A stretch of DNA of 60,940 nucleotides. Source: Candidatus Competibacteraceae bacterium. GTDB taxonomy: Bacteria > Bacteroidota > Bacteroidia > CAIKAF01. Made by a program: the position numbers and the translations under genes. The stretch spans positions 66,033-126,972 of the forward strand of contig JACSSC010000026.1 in the NCBI GenBank assembly GCA_014879445.1. The letters run 5' to 3'. The notes under the pieces were generated by a model. The model did no database searches and was not told the DNA's origin. It worked only from the letters and a program-made list of their open reading frames with translations. Each line of letters starts with the position of its first letter. The stretch's first letter is position 1. This document shows, one piece after another, positions 1-8,509 of this stretch.

Positions 1-978
1 CTGCCCCCACTGCACTATGCCGGCATTGAGCGGGTCTATGCTGCATCCATTGTTGGCATTTGCCCCCGATAGATTATTAGCATCTCTCCAATACATGCGG
101 CCATAATCATTGGGGTCTCTTACCAATACCTGATTGAGTGTTTCATTTTGCTGTACACTGCGGATGCGTGCATCCCCATCTACATCCAAGGTAGCGCCCA
201 CATAGTTATTCGCATTGATTGCTGCTGCTGTAAAATCGCCTATACCCACCGATGGCTTGTTAATAACATTGGGATTGTTTACCACATTATTGGGCGTGAG
301 CCGCATAACCTCAACCCCGTTTACACTTTTGCTTTGTGATGAACCAAATGGGTCGTTGACACCTGAAGTAAAGATAAAACGAAGATTATCGGGACCTTCT
401 TGCAGCACAGGATTCACCATATTGTCGCCCCAGTTGATGACGGCATCATACCTGTCGCCCTGATTATTAGGGTTGGAGGACGTTTCCTTCTTTAATCCGA
501 TATACATATTATCGGTGCCCTGAGAGATATATGCACCTACATCCATCCAGGGGCGCCAGCCGTTTAGTGGACTGATGAATCCCGTAACATTGTAGCCCAA
601 ATGCAGCAAACTCAGGGGCTGGCTAACCGGATTAGAGGGATCGTGGCTAATGCTGATGCGTGTCAGGTTGTTGGCTATTGCGCCCGGATTGTTTAGGCCC
701 GGTGCCCCGATCTGTGTTATGCGCATACGCTCGTTGAGGGCAGTGGCCGCATTGGTAAACAGGCGGATATGGCTGTTTTCTTGTTGGCGGATGTGTGCTT
801 CGTTGTTTGTGCCGGTTATGCCAAGGCGTAATCCGTCAGTTCCGGCTGCGCCACTTGTGGTGCTGGTAATTTGAAGGTAATCGTTATCGGCAAAGGCATT
901 GTGCAGATGCAGGTGGCTTTGTGGGCCGGTAGTAAAGTTGATAAAATCGCCAATACCCACGTTGCGATTCACACAAAA
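1..978 (-). pseudogene. Downstream part of interrupted surface repeat protein (3' end outside window)
   Basis: An open frame of 326 codons runs on the minus strand from just after the stop at 979-981 to the window edge, in the same frame as the upstream gene, and has no obvious start of its own. The translation is rich in Asn, Thr and Gly and carries GWRPWMD, NMYIG, NWGD and LRFIFT motifs that recur in the upstream piece, and a VGIGDF motif occurs twice. This is the composition of a Bacteroidota cell-surface protein. I read it as the continuation of the 979-1578 gene, separated by one in-frame TAG. It could be a true nonsense mutation, a sequencing error, or a separately translated remnant. 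Function unknown. Confidence 0.6.
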
Positions 979-1578
979 CTACATCATTTCCTGATCTTTT
1001 ACATGAAGGGGCTGCGTGCCGGGTAATATTCCGGTAGTGGGGGTAAATATAACCCGTAGCCGGTTGCCTGTTCCGGCACCGTCATCGCCCCAGTTCATCA
1101 CGGCATCTTCACTTGAGGCGGTTGGCAGGTGATACATTCCCACGTACATGTTGTTGCTGCGCTCGTTCATAAACACGCCATTCTGCATCCAGGGGCGCCA
1201 GCCGGTGCCCGGGCCAACCGTTGTTACTCCCGATATGTGCAGCCGGCTTTGCGGCTTGTCGGTATTAATGCCAATAAAGCCCGAGGGTTTGTTACCCGCA
1301 CCAAGTGTGTAGGTGGGATAATTGGCCGTTAGCCATCCAAAAAATCCAGGCGCCGGAAAGTATGCACCATTGTAGTTGAGATTACCATTAACTGTTATTC
1401 TCATTAAATTGTTGGTGCGGATTTGCAAAGGATTTAAACCATTTGTTGTATTCCATCCTAAGAAATAATTAGTTTGATAATTATTACTGGCTGATGAACT
1501 TTGTCCATACATATCAATAATATCAGCAAACAAAAACAATAATGTTGCAATCGCATAAATATTTATTACTTTTTTCAT
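979..1578 (-). CDS. Secreted surface protein, N-terminal part, ended by in-frame TAG
   Basis: Encodes 199 residues starting MKKVINIYAIATLLFLF, a clear signal peptide. The mature part holds a GFIGINTDKPQSRLHISG segment typical of Bacteroidota surface proteins and then a module with GWRPWM, NMYVG, NWGDD and LRVIFT. The frame ends at TAG (979-981) and simply continues beyond it in the same frame with a second copy of the same module, so the natural protein was probably longer. It lies 28 bases downstream of the 1607-2596 gene on the same strand and may be co-transcribed with it. No enzyme motif is visible; a structural or adhesive surface role is a guess from composition. Confidence 0.7.
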   Translation of the reverse strand: MKKVINIYAIATLLFLFADIIDMYGQSSSASNNYQTNYFLGWNTTNGLNPLQIRTNNLMRITVNGNLNYNGAYFPAPGFFGWLTANYPTYTLGAGNKPSGFIGINTDKPQSRLHISGVTTVGPGTGWRPWMQNGVFMNERSNNMYVGMYHLPTASSEDAVMNWGDDGAGTGNRLRVIFTPTTGILPGTQPLHVKDQEMM

Positions 1579-1606
1579 GATTCATCATTTTTAGATAAAA
1601 CTCTTT

Positions 1607-2596
1607 TTACCTGAAAAGATGAACAAACCCATTTTTGATTTCTGTGTTACATCCGGGTAGAGTGAGAATCGCCACATAAAAATAAATACCTTCTATGGCT
1701 TCGCTTCCGGATAGTGTATAACCATCCCAACTATGATTTAAACCATCAATTTGCTGAACGATGCCTCCCCAACGATTATAAATAGTGAGCTGCATATCCA
1801 CCACGCTATCGGTATGAATAATAAAAGCATCGTTAATGCCATCATGATTGGGTGTAAATACATTGGGTGCGCTAAACTCGTAAGTAATAGAATCTATCAA
1901 TATCACTGACACATCATCTACATAGTAATATCCCACATCATCAAACGGAATAATGTTTTCAGGATAAATGGTATCAATTACAGATGAAGAGTCAGGGTAA
2001 AAATTACCGATGATAAAATACTGTTCTCCTCCTGCTGCAATAAATTCACCTGACACTTTTACCCAGTTCAGGGTATCGGAAATAATGTTGGAAGGTTCGT
2101 TTTGTACTTGTGGAATATAGGGGAGCTCGTATGTAAGGTTGGTGTCTATTTGATAAGTCGAGAAATATACCCCCATAGTACTTGTAGCAACCGGACATGC
2201 ATTTACTAAGTTTGTATAGAATTCCACATAATACTTATACCCTTTAATCAATGGGCAGGATAGTTGGCCTTGAATATATTCTCTTGGTGCTTGATCATTT
2301 GTGCCAGGCCCATTCATTACCATCCCCATATAAGCGTTTCCAGTGCGTGCAGGTTGAAATCCTGAATAATTTAAATTAAGGGGAACAGACACAAATCCAA
2401 TTAAAGCACAAGAATTATAATAATCAGACGAACTTGCCGCAGGATTAGTCCAGAATTTTGCAAAATCGGTTTGATTACCTTCATAAGGACATTGATAGTA
2501 CTCTTCAAAGCTTGGGTTGAGCACAAGGTTTCCCTGTCCGGGTATCAATAACCGGCTACACATCAGAAATAGAATAATTAAAATGGATTTGAACAT
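1607..2596 (-). CDS. T9SS type B sorting domain surface protein
   Basis: About 329 residues from the start MFKSILIILFLMCSRLLIPGQG, a signal peptide; a longer upstream frame to 2680 exists but would bury this signal, so the ATG at 2594-2596 is preferred. The mature N-terminus reads NLVLNPSFEEY, as in Bacteroidota extracellular proteins with a carbohydrate-binding-like fold. The last 85 residues (APNVFTPNHDGINDAF, IYNRWGGIVQ, WDGY, GIYFYV) are the gliding-motility-associated C-terminal domain that directs export by the type IX system. The cargo part has no recognisable catalytic motif, so the role is unknown; cell-surface or secreted location is well supported. Confidence 0.85.
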   Translation of the reverse strand: MFKSILIILFLMCSRLLIPGQGNLVLNPSFEEYYQCPYEGNQTDFAKFWTNPAASSSDYYNSCALIGFVSVPLNLNYSGFQPARTGNAYMGMVMNGPGTNDQAPREYIQGQLSCPLIKGYKYYVEFYTNLVNACPVATSTMGVYFSTYQIDTNLTYELPYIPQVQNEPSNIISDTLNWVKVSGEFIAAGGEQYFIIGNFYPDSSSVIDTIYPENIIPFDDVGYYYVDDVSVILIDSITYEFSAPNVFTPNHDGINDAFIIHTDSVVDMQLTIYNRWGGIVQQIDGLNHSWDGYTLSGSEAIEGIYFYVAILTLPGCNTEIKNGFVHLFR

Positions 2597-2699
2597 CTTT
2601 TCAGATTTCTTTTCCTTCCTCACTTCGGGGCAGAGGTTGGTTACACTCCCACAACTTGCATGCAATGGATACCGAAACACTTGTATTGGATGCCGTTGA

Positions 2700-3105
2700 T
2701 TGGATGATATGTTGTATTAGTTGCCTTGCGGCAACTCGGCGGATGAAGATATTTTACCCCCCCCCACTAAATACTTGATTATGATTGATTTGCATGTTTT
2801 GAGTTAGTGTTTAGTTTTGCAATATATTTATTTTTTTGATATCATGCAAATAAGTAAAAAAAATTAATTGCAAATGCCAAACTGTGTTTGTCAGAAATGG
2901 AATGGTTATGAAGTTAGTAGTTGCTAACGCCCTGCTTGGCTACATACTACAGACGTAGAGGTGGGGGGGGTGGCTGTTTTGCGACAGGGATAGGAAGGGC
3001 GCTGCCCAATGGCAGCGGTGCGTAGCACCGTAGCGAAGCGGAGCCCTGCATAGCCCGGCGCCCCGCGATTGTAAGAGCGGGGCGGGCGCCCAAATAAAAA
3101 CAGAA
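2700..3105. other. Non-coding stretch with GC-rich inverted repeats and homopolymers
   Basis: No convincing gene. The part 2700-2945 is AT-rich, with a hairpin GTTGCC-TTGC-GGCAAC at 2720-2735, a run of nine C at 2757-2765, and a 9-base inverted repeat ATTTGCATG (2788-2796) / CATGCAAAT (2843-2851). The part 2950-3090 switches to high GC: a run of eight G at 2963-2970, then short complementary segments (GCGGTGC/GCACCG; GCCCCGC/GCGGGGC near 3059-3082). This looks like a REP-like intergenic repeat element as found between genes in many Bacteroidota, but whether it recurs in the genome cannot be seen here. A frame of 91 codons over it is rejected because it runs through the tRNA. Confidence 0.5.
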
Positions 3106-3123
3106 AAACCGCCGAAGCGGTTT
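3106..3123 (-). terminator. Intrinsic terminator downstream of tRNA-His
   Basis: Seven-base-pair hairpin AAACCGC-CGAA-GCGGTTT with a tetraloop, lying 10 bases past the 3' end of the tRNA on its strand and followed on that strand by a T-rich tract (TTCTGTTTTTATTT). The tetraloop with flanking C-G pairs is a stable arrangement. Confidence 0.75.
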
Positions 3124-3133
3124 ATTATTTAGG

Positions 3134-3208
3134 GGAGGAAGATGGGGCTCGAACCCACGACCCTCAGAACCACAATCTGATGCTCTAACCTGCTGAGCTA
3201 CATCCTCC
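3134..3208 (-). tRNA. tRNA-His (GTG anticodon)
   Basis: Cloverleaf on the minus strand. The D arm is GCTC-loop-GAGC, the anticodon stem TCAGA/TCTGA encloses loop TTGTGGT with anticodon GTG, and the T arm is GTGGG-TTCGAGC-CCCAT. An extra G at position -1 (3208) faces C73 (3134), the hallmark of histidine tRNA. The acceptor stem has one T-T mismatch at the sixth pair. No CCA is encoded. A terminator hairpin follows closely. Confidence 0.92.
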
Positions 3209-3333
3209 GTTTGAGGGCACAAATATACAATTTTTATTTTTCATAATCATGGGATTGAAATAGCGTTGTTTAAAACTCTGAGAAAGGAGGTGCTGAACAT
3301 GGGGAGAATCGTTATTATTTAGCAAAAAAAATT

Positions 3334-4686
3334 ATGCGAATACATTTCATAGCGATTGGCGGAGCGGCAATGCATAACTTAGCGCTGGCACTGCATCAGC
3401 AGGGGCATAGTGTATCGGGCTCGGACGATGAGATATTTGAGCCCTCCTACAGTCGGCTGCAAAGAGCGGGGTTGTTGCCCCAAAAAACGGGCTGGTTTGC
3501 AGAAGCCATTCAGTGCGATATAGATGCCATCATCTTGGGGATGCATGCCCGCAGCGATAATCCTGAATTGCTGGCAGCCCAAAAATTGGGCATACCCGTG
3601 TATTCGTATCCTGACTTTATGTATTGGCAATCGAAAAACAAGAAGCGAGTGGTAATTGGGGGCAGTCATGGCAAAACCACCATTACCTCGATGATAATGC
3701 ACGTGTTGCGGCAACAGCATAAATCTTTTGATTACTTAGTGGGATCGCAAATAGAGGGTTTTGATACGATGGTGCAGCTTAACGAACGGCATGGGGTGGT
3801 AGTGATTGAGGGAGATGAATACTTGGCCTCGCCGATTCAGCCTGTGCCCAAATTTCATTTGTATCATCCGCACATAGCTGTATTAAGCGGCATTGCTTGG
3901 GATCATATCAATGTGTTTCCGACATGGGATAGTTACTATCAGGCATTTGTAGAATTTGTAAACAAAATTGAATCGGGTGGCATCTTAATTTGGTATGATG
4001 GCGATGCCCATTTGCAAAAATTAGTAGCCGATTGTATGCGCTCTGACCTTCGATTTGAGTCGTACGGATTACCGGCTCACCGCATTACAAATTGTGTAAC
4101 GCACATACCTGTTGCAAATGGTCAAGAAGTGGCATTACAGTTTTTTGGCGCACACAATCTCATCAATATGGAGGCGGCGCGCCGTGTTTGTCGAGAACTG
4201 GGGGTTGGGGATGTCGATTTCTATGCTAGTATTTCGCAATTTAAAGGTGCGGCGCGCCGGCTTGAGACCCTTTATAAGGACGATAAGCGATTTGTGTTTC
4301 GTGATTTTGCCCACTCTCCCTCGAAGCTAAAAGCCACGATTGAGGCGGTTGTGCAGCAATTTGCCGACCGGAGGGTGGTGTGTGTGATGGAATTGCACAC
4401 CTTCAGCAGTTTGAACAAGCATTTTTTGCCTCAATATGCGGGATGCATGGATGCCGCATCGGAGGCCGTGGTTTATTATAATCCGCAGACACTGGCACAT
4501 AAAAAGCTTGATGCCATAAGTGCTGAAGATATCAAATCGGGATTTGCCAATACCGCAATACGCGTGATAAATGACCCTGAAGAATTACGTTGCTATTTTG
4601 AGCAATTACGACAGGATGAACATTCGGCATTGTTGATGAGTTCGGGCAATTGGGGAGGATTGGATTTGGCGACGATATTGTGTTAA
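3334..4686 (+). CDS. mpl: UDP-N-acetylmuramate:L-alanyl-gamma-D-glutamyl-meso-DAP ligase
   Basis: 450 residues with the Mur ligase layout. The N-terminal Rossmann part (MRIHFIAIGGAAMHNLALAL) binds the UDP-sugar, the ATP-binding loop is GGSHGKTTITSMI near residue 109, and the central and C-terminal Mur domains follow (HIAVLSGIAWDHINVF; RDFAHSPSKLKATIEAV). Length and the HFIAIGG start fit Mpl rather than MurC. The enzyme attaches the recycled tripeptide to UDP-MurNAc in the cytoplasm, so this organism probably recycles DAP-type peptidoglycan. It is followed after 62 bases by asnS on the same strand, which has its own promoter-like box. Confidence 0.88.
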   Translation: MRIHFIAIGGAAMHNLALALHQQGHSVSGSDDEIFEPSYSRLQRAGLLPQKTGWFAEAIQCDIDAIILGMHARSDNPELLAAQKLGIPVYSYPDFMYWQSKNKKRVVIGGSHGKTTITSMIMHVLRQQHKSFDYLVGSQIEGFDTMVQLNERHGVVVIEGDEYLASPIQPVPKFHLYHPHIAVLSGIAWDHINVFPTWDSYYQAFVEFVNKIESGGILIWYDGDAHLQKLVADCMRSDLRFESYGLPAHRITNCVTHIPVANGQEVALQFFGAHNLINMEAARRVCRELGVGDVDFYASISQFKGAARRLETLYKDDKRFVFRDFAHSPSKLKATIEAVVQQFADRRVVCVMELHTFSSLNKHFLPQYAGCMDAASEAVVYYNPQTLAHKKLDAISAEDIKSGFANTAIRVINDPEELRCYFEQLRQDEHSALLMSSGNWGGLDLATILC

Positions 4687-4720
4687 GTTGGCTGGAGCAT
4701 ACTTAGATTAGGAATATTAT

Positions 4721-4728
4721 TATTTTTG
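4721..4728 (+). promoter_or_regulatory. Bacteroidota-type -7 box TATTTTTG upstream of asnS
   Basis: Exact match to TAnnTTTG, 20 bases before the asnS ATG (4749), which would give a short leader. No clear TTTG is seen at the usual -33 distance, so this is a moderate call only. Confidence 0.4.
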
Positions 4729-4748
4729 CACCCTTAATGTAAGCCACC

Positions 4749-6200
4749 ATGCTGCCTGAAAAAACAATAAAAACGCTGCTACAAGATACTGCATTTGGTA
4801 CACGGGTTCACATCAAAGGATGGGTTCGCACATTTCGCAGCAACCGCTTTATATCCATCAGCGACGGAAGCAGCATACATCAACTGCAATGTGTAGTAGA
4901 TTATGAGCAAACAGACGAGGCACTGCTGAAGCGCATAACAACCGGGTCGTGTGTGAGCGTAGATGGCATATTGACAGAATCGTTGGGAAAGGGTCAGCGA
5001 GTAGAAGTGCAAGTTGAACGTATAGAAATATTGGGTGACGCAGAAGCAGATCCTGAAAAAGGGGAAGTGTATCCGCTGCAACCCAAGGCCCACTCGTTGG
5101 AATTTTTGCGTGAAAAAGCGCATCTCCGATTCCGCACCCATACTTTTGGTTCCGTGTTTCGCATACGCCATGCTATGACATACGCCATGCATAAGTTTTT
5201 TCATGACCGTGGATTTTTCAATATTCATACACCCATTATCACAGGCAGCGACTGCGAGGGCGCCGGTGAAATGTTCAGGGTTACTACTTTAGATCCGCTT
5301 CGACCACCACTTACGCCTTTGGGTGAAGTAGATTATACAGAAGATTTTTTTGGCAAGCAAACACATCTCACGGTTTCGGGGCAATTAGAAGCTGAGTTAG
5401 CCGCCATGTCGCTGAGCAAGGTATATACATTTGGACCGACATTCAGGGCAGAAAATTCGAACACTGCCAGGCATTTAGCCGAATTTTGGATGATCGAGCC
5501 CGAAGTGGCTTTTGCCGACCTTCACGACAACATGGATTTAGCAGAGGCCAATTTACAATATCTCATACAATATGCCCTTGAACATTGTGCCGACGATTTA
5601 CAATTTTTAAATCAACGCGCCATAGACGAGGAAAAAAACAAGAAAAAAGAAGAGCGAAATGAGATGACATTGCTAGATCGGTTGCAGTTTGTATCCGAAC
5701 AAAAATTTGAGCGCATATCATATACCGAAGCCATTGAAATATTACAAAAATCAAAGCCCCATAAAGAAAAGAAATTTCAATACCCGATAGAAGGATGGGG
5801 TGCTGATTTGCAAAGCGAACACGAGCGCTATCTAGTAGAAAAGCATTTCAAAAAACCGGTAATATTAACAGATTATCCAAAAGAAATCAAGGCATTTTAT
5901 ATGCGAATGAATGACGATGGAAAAACCGTCAGGGCTATGGATATTTTATTTCCGGGCATAGGCGAAATTGTGGGTGGCTCGCAACGCGAAGAACGACTGA
6001 GCCATTTGCTACAACGCATGCGTGACATGCAAATACCTGAAAAAGAAATGTGGTGGTATTTAGATACCAGAAAATTTGGTACAGCTCCGCATGCAGGTTA
6101 TGGAATGGGCTTTGAGCGGTTGTTACTTTTTGTAACGGGCATGACCAACGTACGCGACGTGATTCCTTTTCCGCGAACGCCAAAAAATGCAGAATTTTAA
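4749..6200 (+). CDS. asnS: Asparaginyl-tRNA synthetase
   Basis: 483 residues, close to the usual length of bacterial AsnRS. The N-terminal anticodon-binding OB fold is visible ([22 protein letters not shown]), followed by the class II catalytic core with motif 2 ([24 protein letters not shown]) and motif 3 ([27 protein letters not shown]). The long linker around residue 290 rich in Lys/Glu is usual in the family. The protein charges tRNA-Asn in the cytoplasm. The gatC gene lies further on in the window, so both a direct AsnRS and amidotransferase components occur, which is common because GatCAB also makes Gln-tRNA. Confidence 0.95.
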   Translation: MLPEKTIKTLLQDTAFGTRVHIKGWVRTFRSNRFISISDGSSIHQLQCVVDYEQTDEALLKRITTGSCVSVDGILTESLGKGQRVEVQVERIEILGDAEADPEKGEVYPLQPKAHSLEFLREKAHLRFRTHTFGSVFRIRHAMTYAMHKFFHDRGFFNIHTPIITGSDCEGAGEMFRVTTLDPLRPPLTPLGEVDYTEDFFGKQTHLTVSGQLEAELAAMSLSKVYTFGPTFRAENSNTARHLAEFWMIEPEVAFADLHDNMDLAEANLQYLIQYALEHCADDLQFLNQRAIDEEKNKKKEERNEMTLLDRLQFVSEQKFERISYTEAIEILQKSKPHKEKKFQYPIEGWGADLQSEHERYLVEKHFKKPVILTDYPKEIKAFYMRMNDDGKTVRAMDILFPGIGEIVGGSQREERLSHLLQRMRDMQIPEKEMWWYLDTRKFGTAPHAGYGMGFERLLLFVTGMTNVRDVIPFPRTPKNAEF

Positions 6201-6225
6201 CTGATGACACATTAAGACCACTTAC

Positions 6226-7287
6226 GTGCGAAAACCCCACTATAACAACTGGAGAAGCCGACCCTTTTTTACCAAACTTCTGCACTGGGAATACTGGCCT
6301 TTTGGTGTGGTATATTTCCCTGTATTCTTTTATTATTTATGGCTAAGCATTCGCGCCCGTTCACTTTGGTTTTTTAATGCTGCCAATCCGGGTATAGAAA
6401 CAGGAGGCATGCTGGGTGAGTCAAAAACGCCGATACTTGATATGGTTCCTGATGCATACAAGCCGATTACCATTTCAGTGAACCCCGGCATCCGCTTACA
6501 GGAGTTAAAAAAGTGGCTTTCGGCATCTGGCATTCAATATCCTATTATTGCCAAACCCGACAGAGGAGAAAGAGGGCTGATGGTTGAGCGTATTAATAGC
6601 GACAATGCCTTGGATGCCTATCTGCATAAAATGCCTTATCCGTTTCTGATTCAAGAGTATGTAGATTATAAAGAAGAGTTTGGCGTTTTATACTACATCC
6701 TTCCGGGCGAAAAGAGAGGCAGGGTGGTTTCGGTTGTAATGAAAGAATTTCTGAAAGTACGAGGAGATGGAAAATCCACCATGCAGCAACTCATTGAGCA
6801 AAGTCCGAGGGCATTATTGCATTGGAATAAGTTGATGCAAAAATTCGGCCATCGTTTTGACGAAGTTCTTCCAATGGGAGAAGAACTTGAGTTAGAGCCC
6901 ATCGGCAACCATGTAAGGGGGACAAAATTCATCAACGGCAATCGTATCATTGACGACCAACTGCATGAAGTATTTGCACATATAACAAATCAGCTTCATG
7001 GGATTTATTATTGTCGATTTGATTTGCGTTGCACGAATGTGGACGATCTAAAAGCAGGTAAAAACATACGTATTGTAGAAATTAACGGAGTTGGGGCAGA
7101 GCCGGCACATATTTATGATCCGGATTACCGCATTGCAGATGCCTGGAAAGACATGTTTCGATTATGGGATGCTATATATTCCATTGCCCGAGACAATCAT
7201 AAAAAAGGTGTGCCCTACATGACTACAAGAGAAATCATTCAACAATGGAACAAAGTAAAAAAGTACCGTAACATTCCCGTTTCATGA
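6226..7287 (+). CDS. ATP-grasp domain protein, D-Ala-D-Ala-ligase-like
   Basis: 353 residues, starting at a GTG 25 bases after asnS. A hydrophobic segment at about residues 22-45 suggests membrane association at the N-terminus. The ATP-grasp fold is visible downstream: YPIIAKPDRGERGLMVERI (phosphate-binding strand), PFLIQEYVDYKEEFGVLYY (adenine side), and RIVEINGVGAEPAHIYDP (metal-binding EINGxG). Such proteins form peptide-like or ester bonds with ATP, but the substrate cannot be told from sequence. It overlaps the next gene by four bases (ATGA), so translation is probably coupled to the LysE-type exporter; a linked metabolite synthesis and export role is possible. Confidence 0.75.
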   Translation: MRKPHYNNWRSRPFFTKLLHWEYWPFGVVYFPVFFYYLWLSIRARSLWFFNAANPGIETGGMLGESKTPILDMVPDAYKPITISVNPGIRLQELKKWLSASGIQYPIIAKPDRGERGLMVERINSDNALDAYLHKMPYPFLIQEYVDYKEEFGVLYYILPGEKRGRVVSVVMKEFLKVRGDGKSTMQQLIEQSPRALLHWNKLMQKFGHRFDEVLPMGEELELEPIGNHVRGTKFINGNRIIDDQLHEVFAHITNQLHGIYYCRFDLRCTNVDDLKAGKNIRIVEINGVGAEPAHIYDPDYRIADAWKDMFRLWDAIYSIARDNHKKGVPYMTTREIIQQWNKVKKYRNIPVS

Positions 7288-7922
7288 GTGCATACATAAG
7301 TGAATTTTTGATTGGATTTGGGGTTAGTTATTTGTTTTCATTGCCGCCCGGTATGATAAGTTTGAATGTATTGCAAACCACTATTCAAAAAGGGTTGCTT
7401 AGTGCTTTTTGGCTTGCATTTGCAGCCGTTTTGGTCGAATCGGTGCAGGCCTTTGTTGGTGTAAAATTTTCGGCATGGATCAACGCCAATGAATCGTTGA
7501 AACTGGGGCTTGAAGCATTTGTGATACCCGTATTTTTAGCATTTGGCATTGGCAATCTTGCGATCGGAATACGCACATTGCGAAAAAAGAACAAAGAAGA
7601 AATTAAACCCAGCAAAACCATAGGCAGTTTTTGGAAAGGGTTAATTGTAAGTGCGCTGAATCCTGTAGCCATTCCATTTTGGGTGGGGGCTACCGGAATA
7701 ATCCAAAAAAATCTGCTTAATCTTGAATTAAGTCATATATTGGTATTTGTATTTGGCACTACAATTGGCACGCTGGCATGCCTGATGACATATGCAGTGC
7801 TTAGCGCTTTTATTGCCCGCCGGATTCATGCCGTAAAAGTGTGGATGAACATCATAGTAGGCATATTATTTTTAGGATTGGCCATTATACAACTTGTAAG
7901 TATAATCATAAAAACCCGATAA
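7284..7922 (+). CDS. LysE-family exporter
   Basis: 212 residues with about six hydrophobic helices. The N-terminal FLIGFGVSYLFSLPPGMISLNVLQTTIQKG segment is the LysE/RhtB signature region (PPGxxxLN), and a second conserved stretch is SALNPVAIPFWVGATG. The family exports amino acids or small polar metabolites through the inner membrane. The start ATG overlaps the ATP-grasp gene stop. The substrate is not predictable. Confidence 0.8.
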   Translation: MSAYISEFLIGFGVSYLFSLPPGMISLNVLQTTIQKGLLSAFWLAFAAVLVESVQAFVGVKFSAWINANESLKLGLEAFVIPVFLAFGIGNLAIGIRTLRKKNKEEIKPSKTIGSFWKGLIVSALNPVAIPFWVGATGIIQKNLLNLELSHILVFVFGTTIGTLACLMTYAVLSAFIARRIHAVKVWMNIIVGILFLGLAIIQLVSIIIKTR

Positions 7923-7928
7923 GTTAGC

Positions 7929-8498
7929 ATGTATTTATTTTTTGATACCGAAACAACAGGTCTGCCGCGAAACTGGAAAGCCCCGATAACAGACCTAAAC
8001 AATTGGCCTCGTATGGTTCAGCTGGCTTTCTTAGTGTACGATCAACACGGCAATTGCATTACAGGCGCTGAGCATATTATTAAACCGGTTGGGTTCACCA
8101 TTCCGGCAGAGGCGTCAAAGGTACATGGAATAACGACACAGCGAGCAATGGATGAAGGCGTGATGCTAACGGAAGTATTACACGAATTTCAATCCTACCT
8201 GAAAGAATCAGAATACATTGTGGCACATAACCTTCCGTTTGACGAAGCCATTGCAGGCGCAGAATTTTTGCGGTCTAATATGGAGAATCTGTTACCCTCT
8301 CGAAAAAGAATATGCACCATGAGCAGCAGCACATCGTATTGTGCCATTCCGGGAAAATATGGCCATAAATGGCCCACATTGGCCGAGCTTCACAAGCGAT
8401 TATTCGGCACCGACTTTGTCAATGCACATAATGCAGCCGCAGATATTGAAGCAACCGCTCGCTGTTTTTGGGAATTAAAAAATAGGGGTATCATTTAA
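7929..8498 (+). CDS. DnaQ-like 3'-5' exonuclease
   Basis: 189 residues with the DEDDh exonuclease motifs: FFDTETTG at the N-terminus (metal-binding Asp and Glu), VAHNLPFDEAI in the middle, and the ExoIII motif HNAAADIEATARCFWEL at the C-terminus, where the His and Asp are present. This is the fold of the DNA polymerase III proofreading subunit, but a stand-alone protein of this size in Bacteroidota can act in repair or RNA turnover too. It starts six bases after the LysE-family gene and may be co-transcribed with it. Confidence 0.85.
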   Translation: MYLFFDTETTGLPRNWKAPITDLNNWPRMVQLAFLVYDQHGNCITGAEHIIKPVGFTIPAEASKVHGITTQRAMDEGVMLTEVLHEFQSYLKESEYIVAHNLPFDEAIAGAEFLRSNMENLLPSRKRICTMSSSTSYCAIPGKYGHKWPTLAELHKRLFGTDFVNAHNAAADIEATARCFWELKNRGII

Positions 8499-8509
8499 GT
8501 ATATGCAGG

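Noticed and set aside
2947-3222. Open frame of 91 codons on the minus strand
   Set aside because: It runs through the tRNA-His gene and its terminator and has the composition of GC-rich non-coding DNA.
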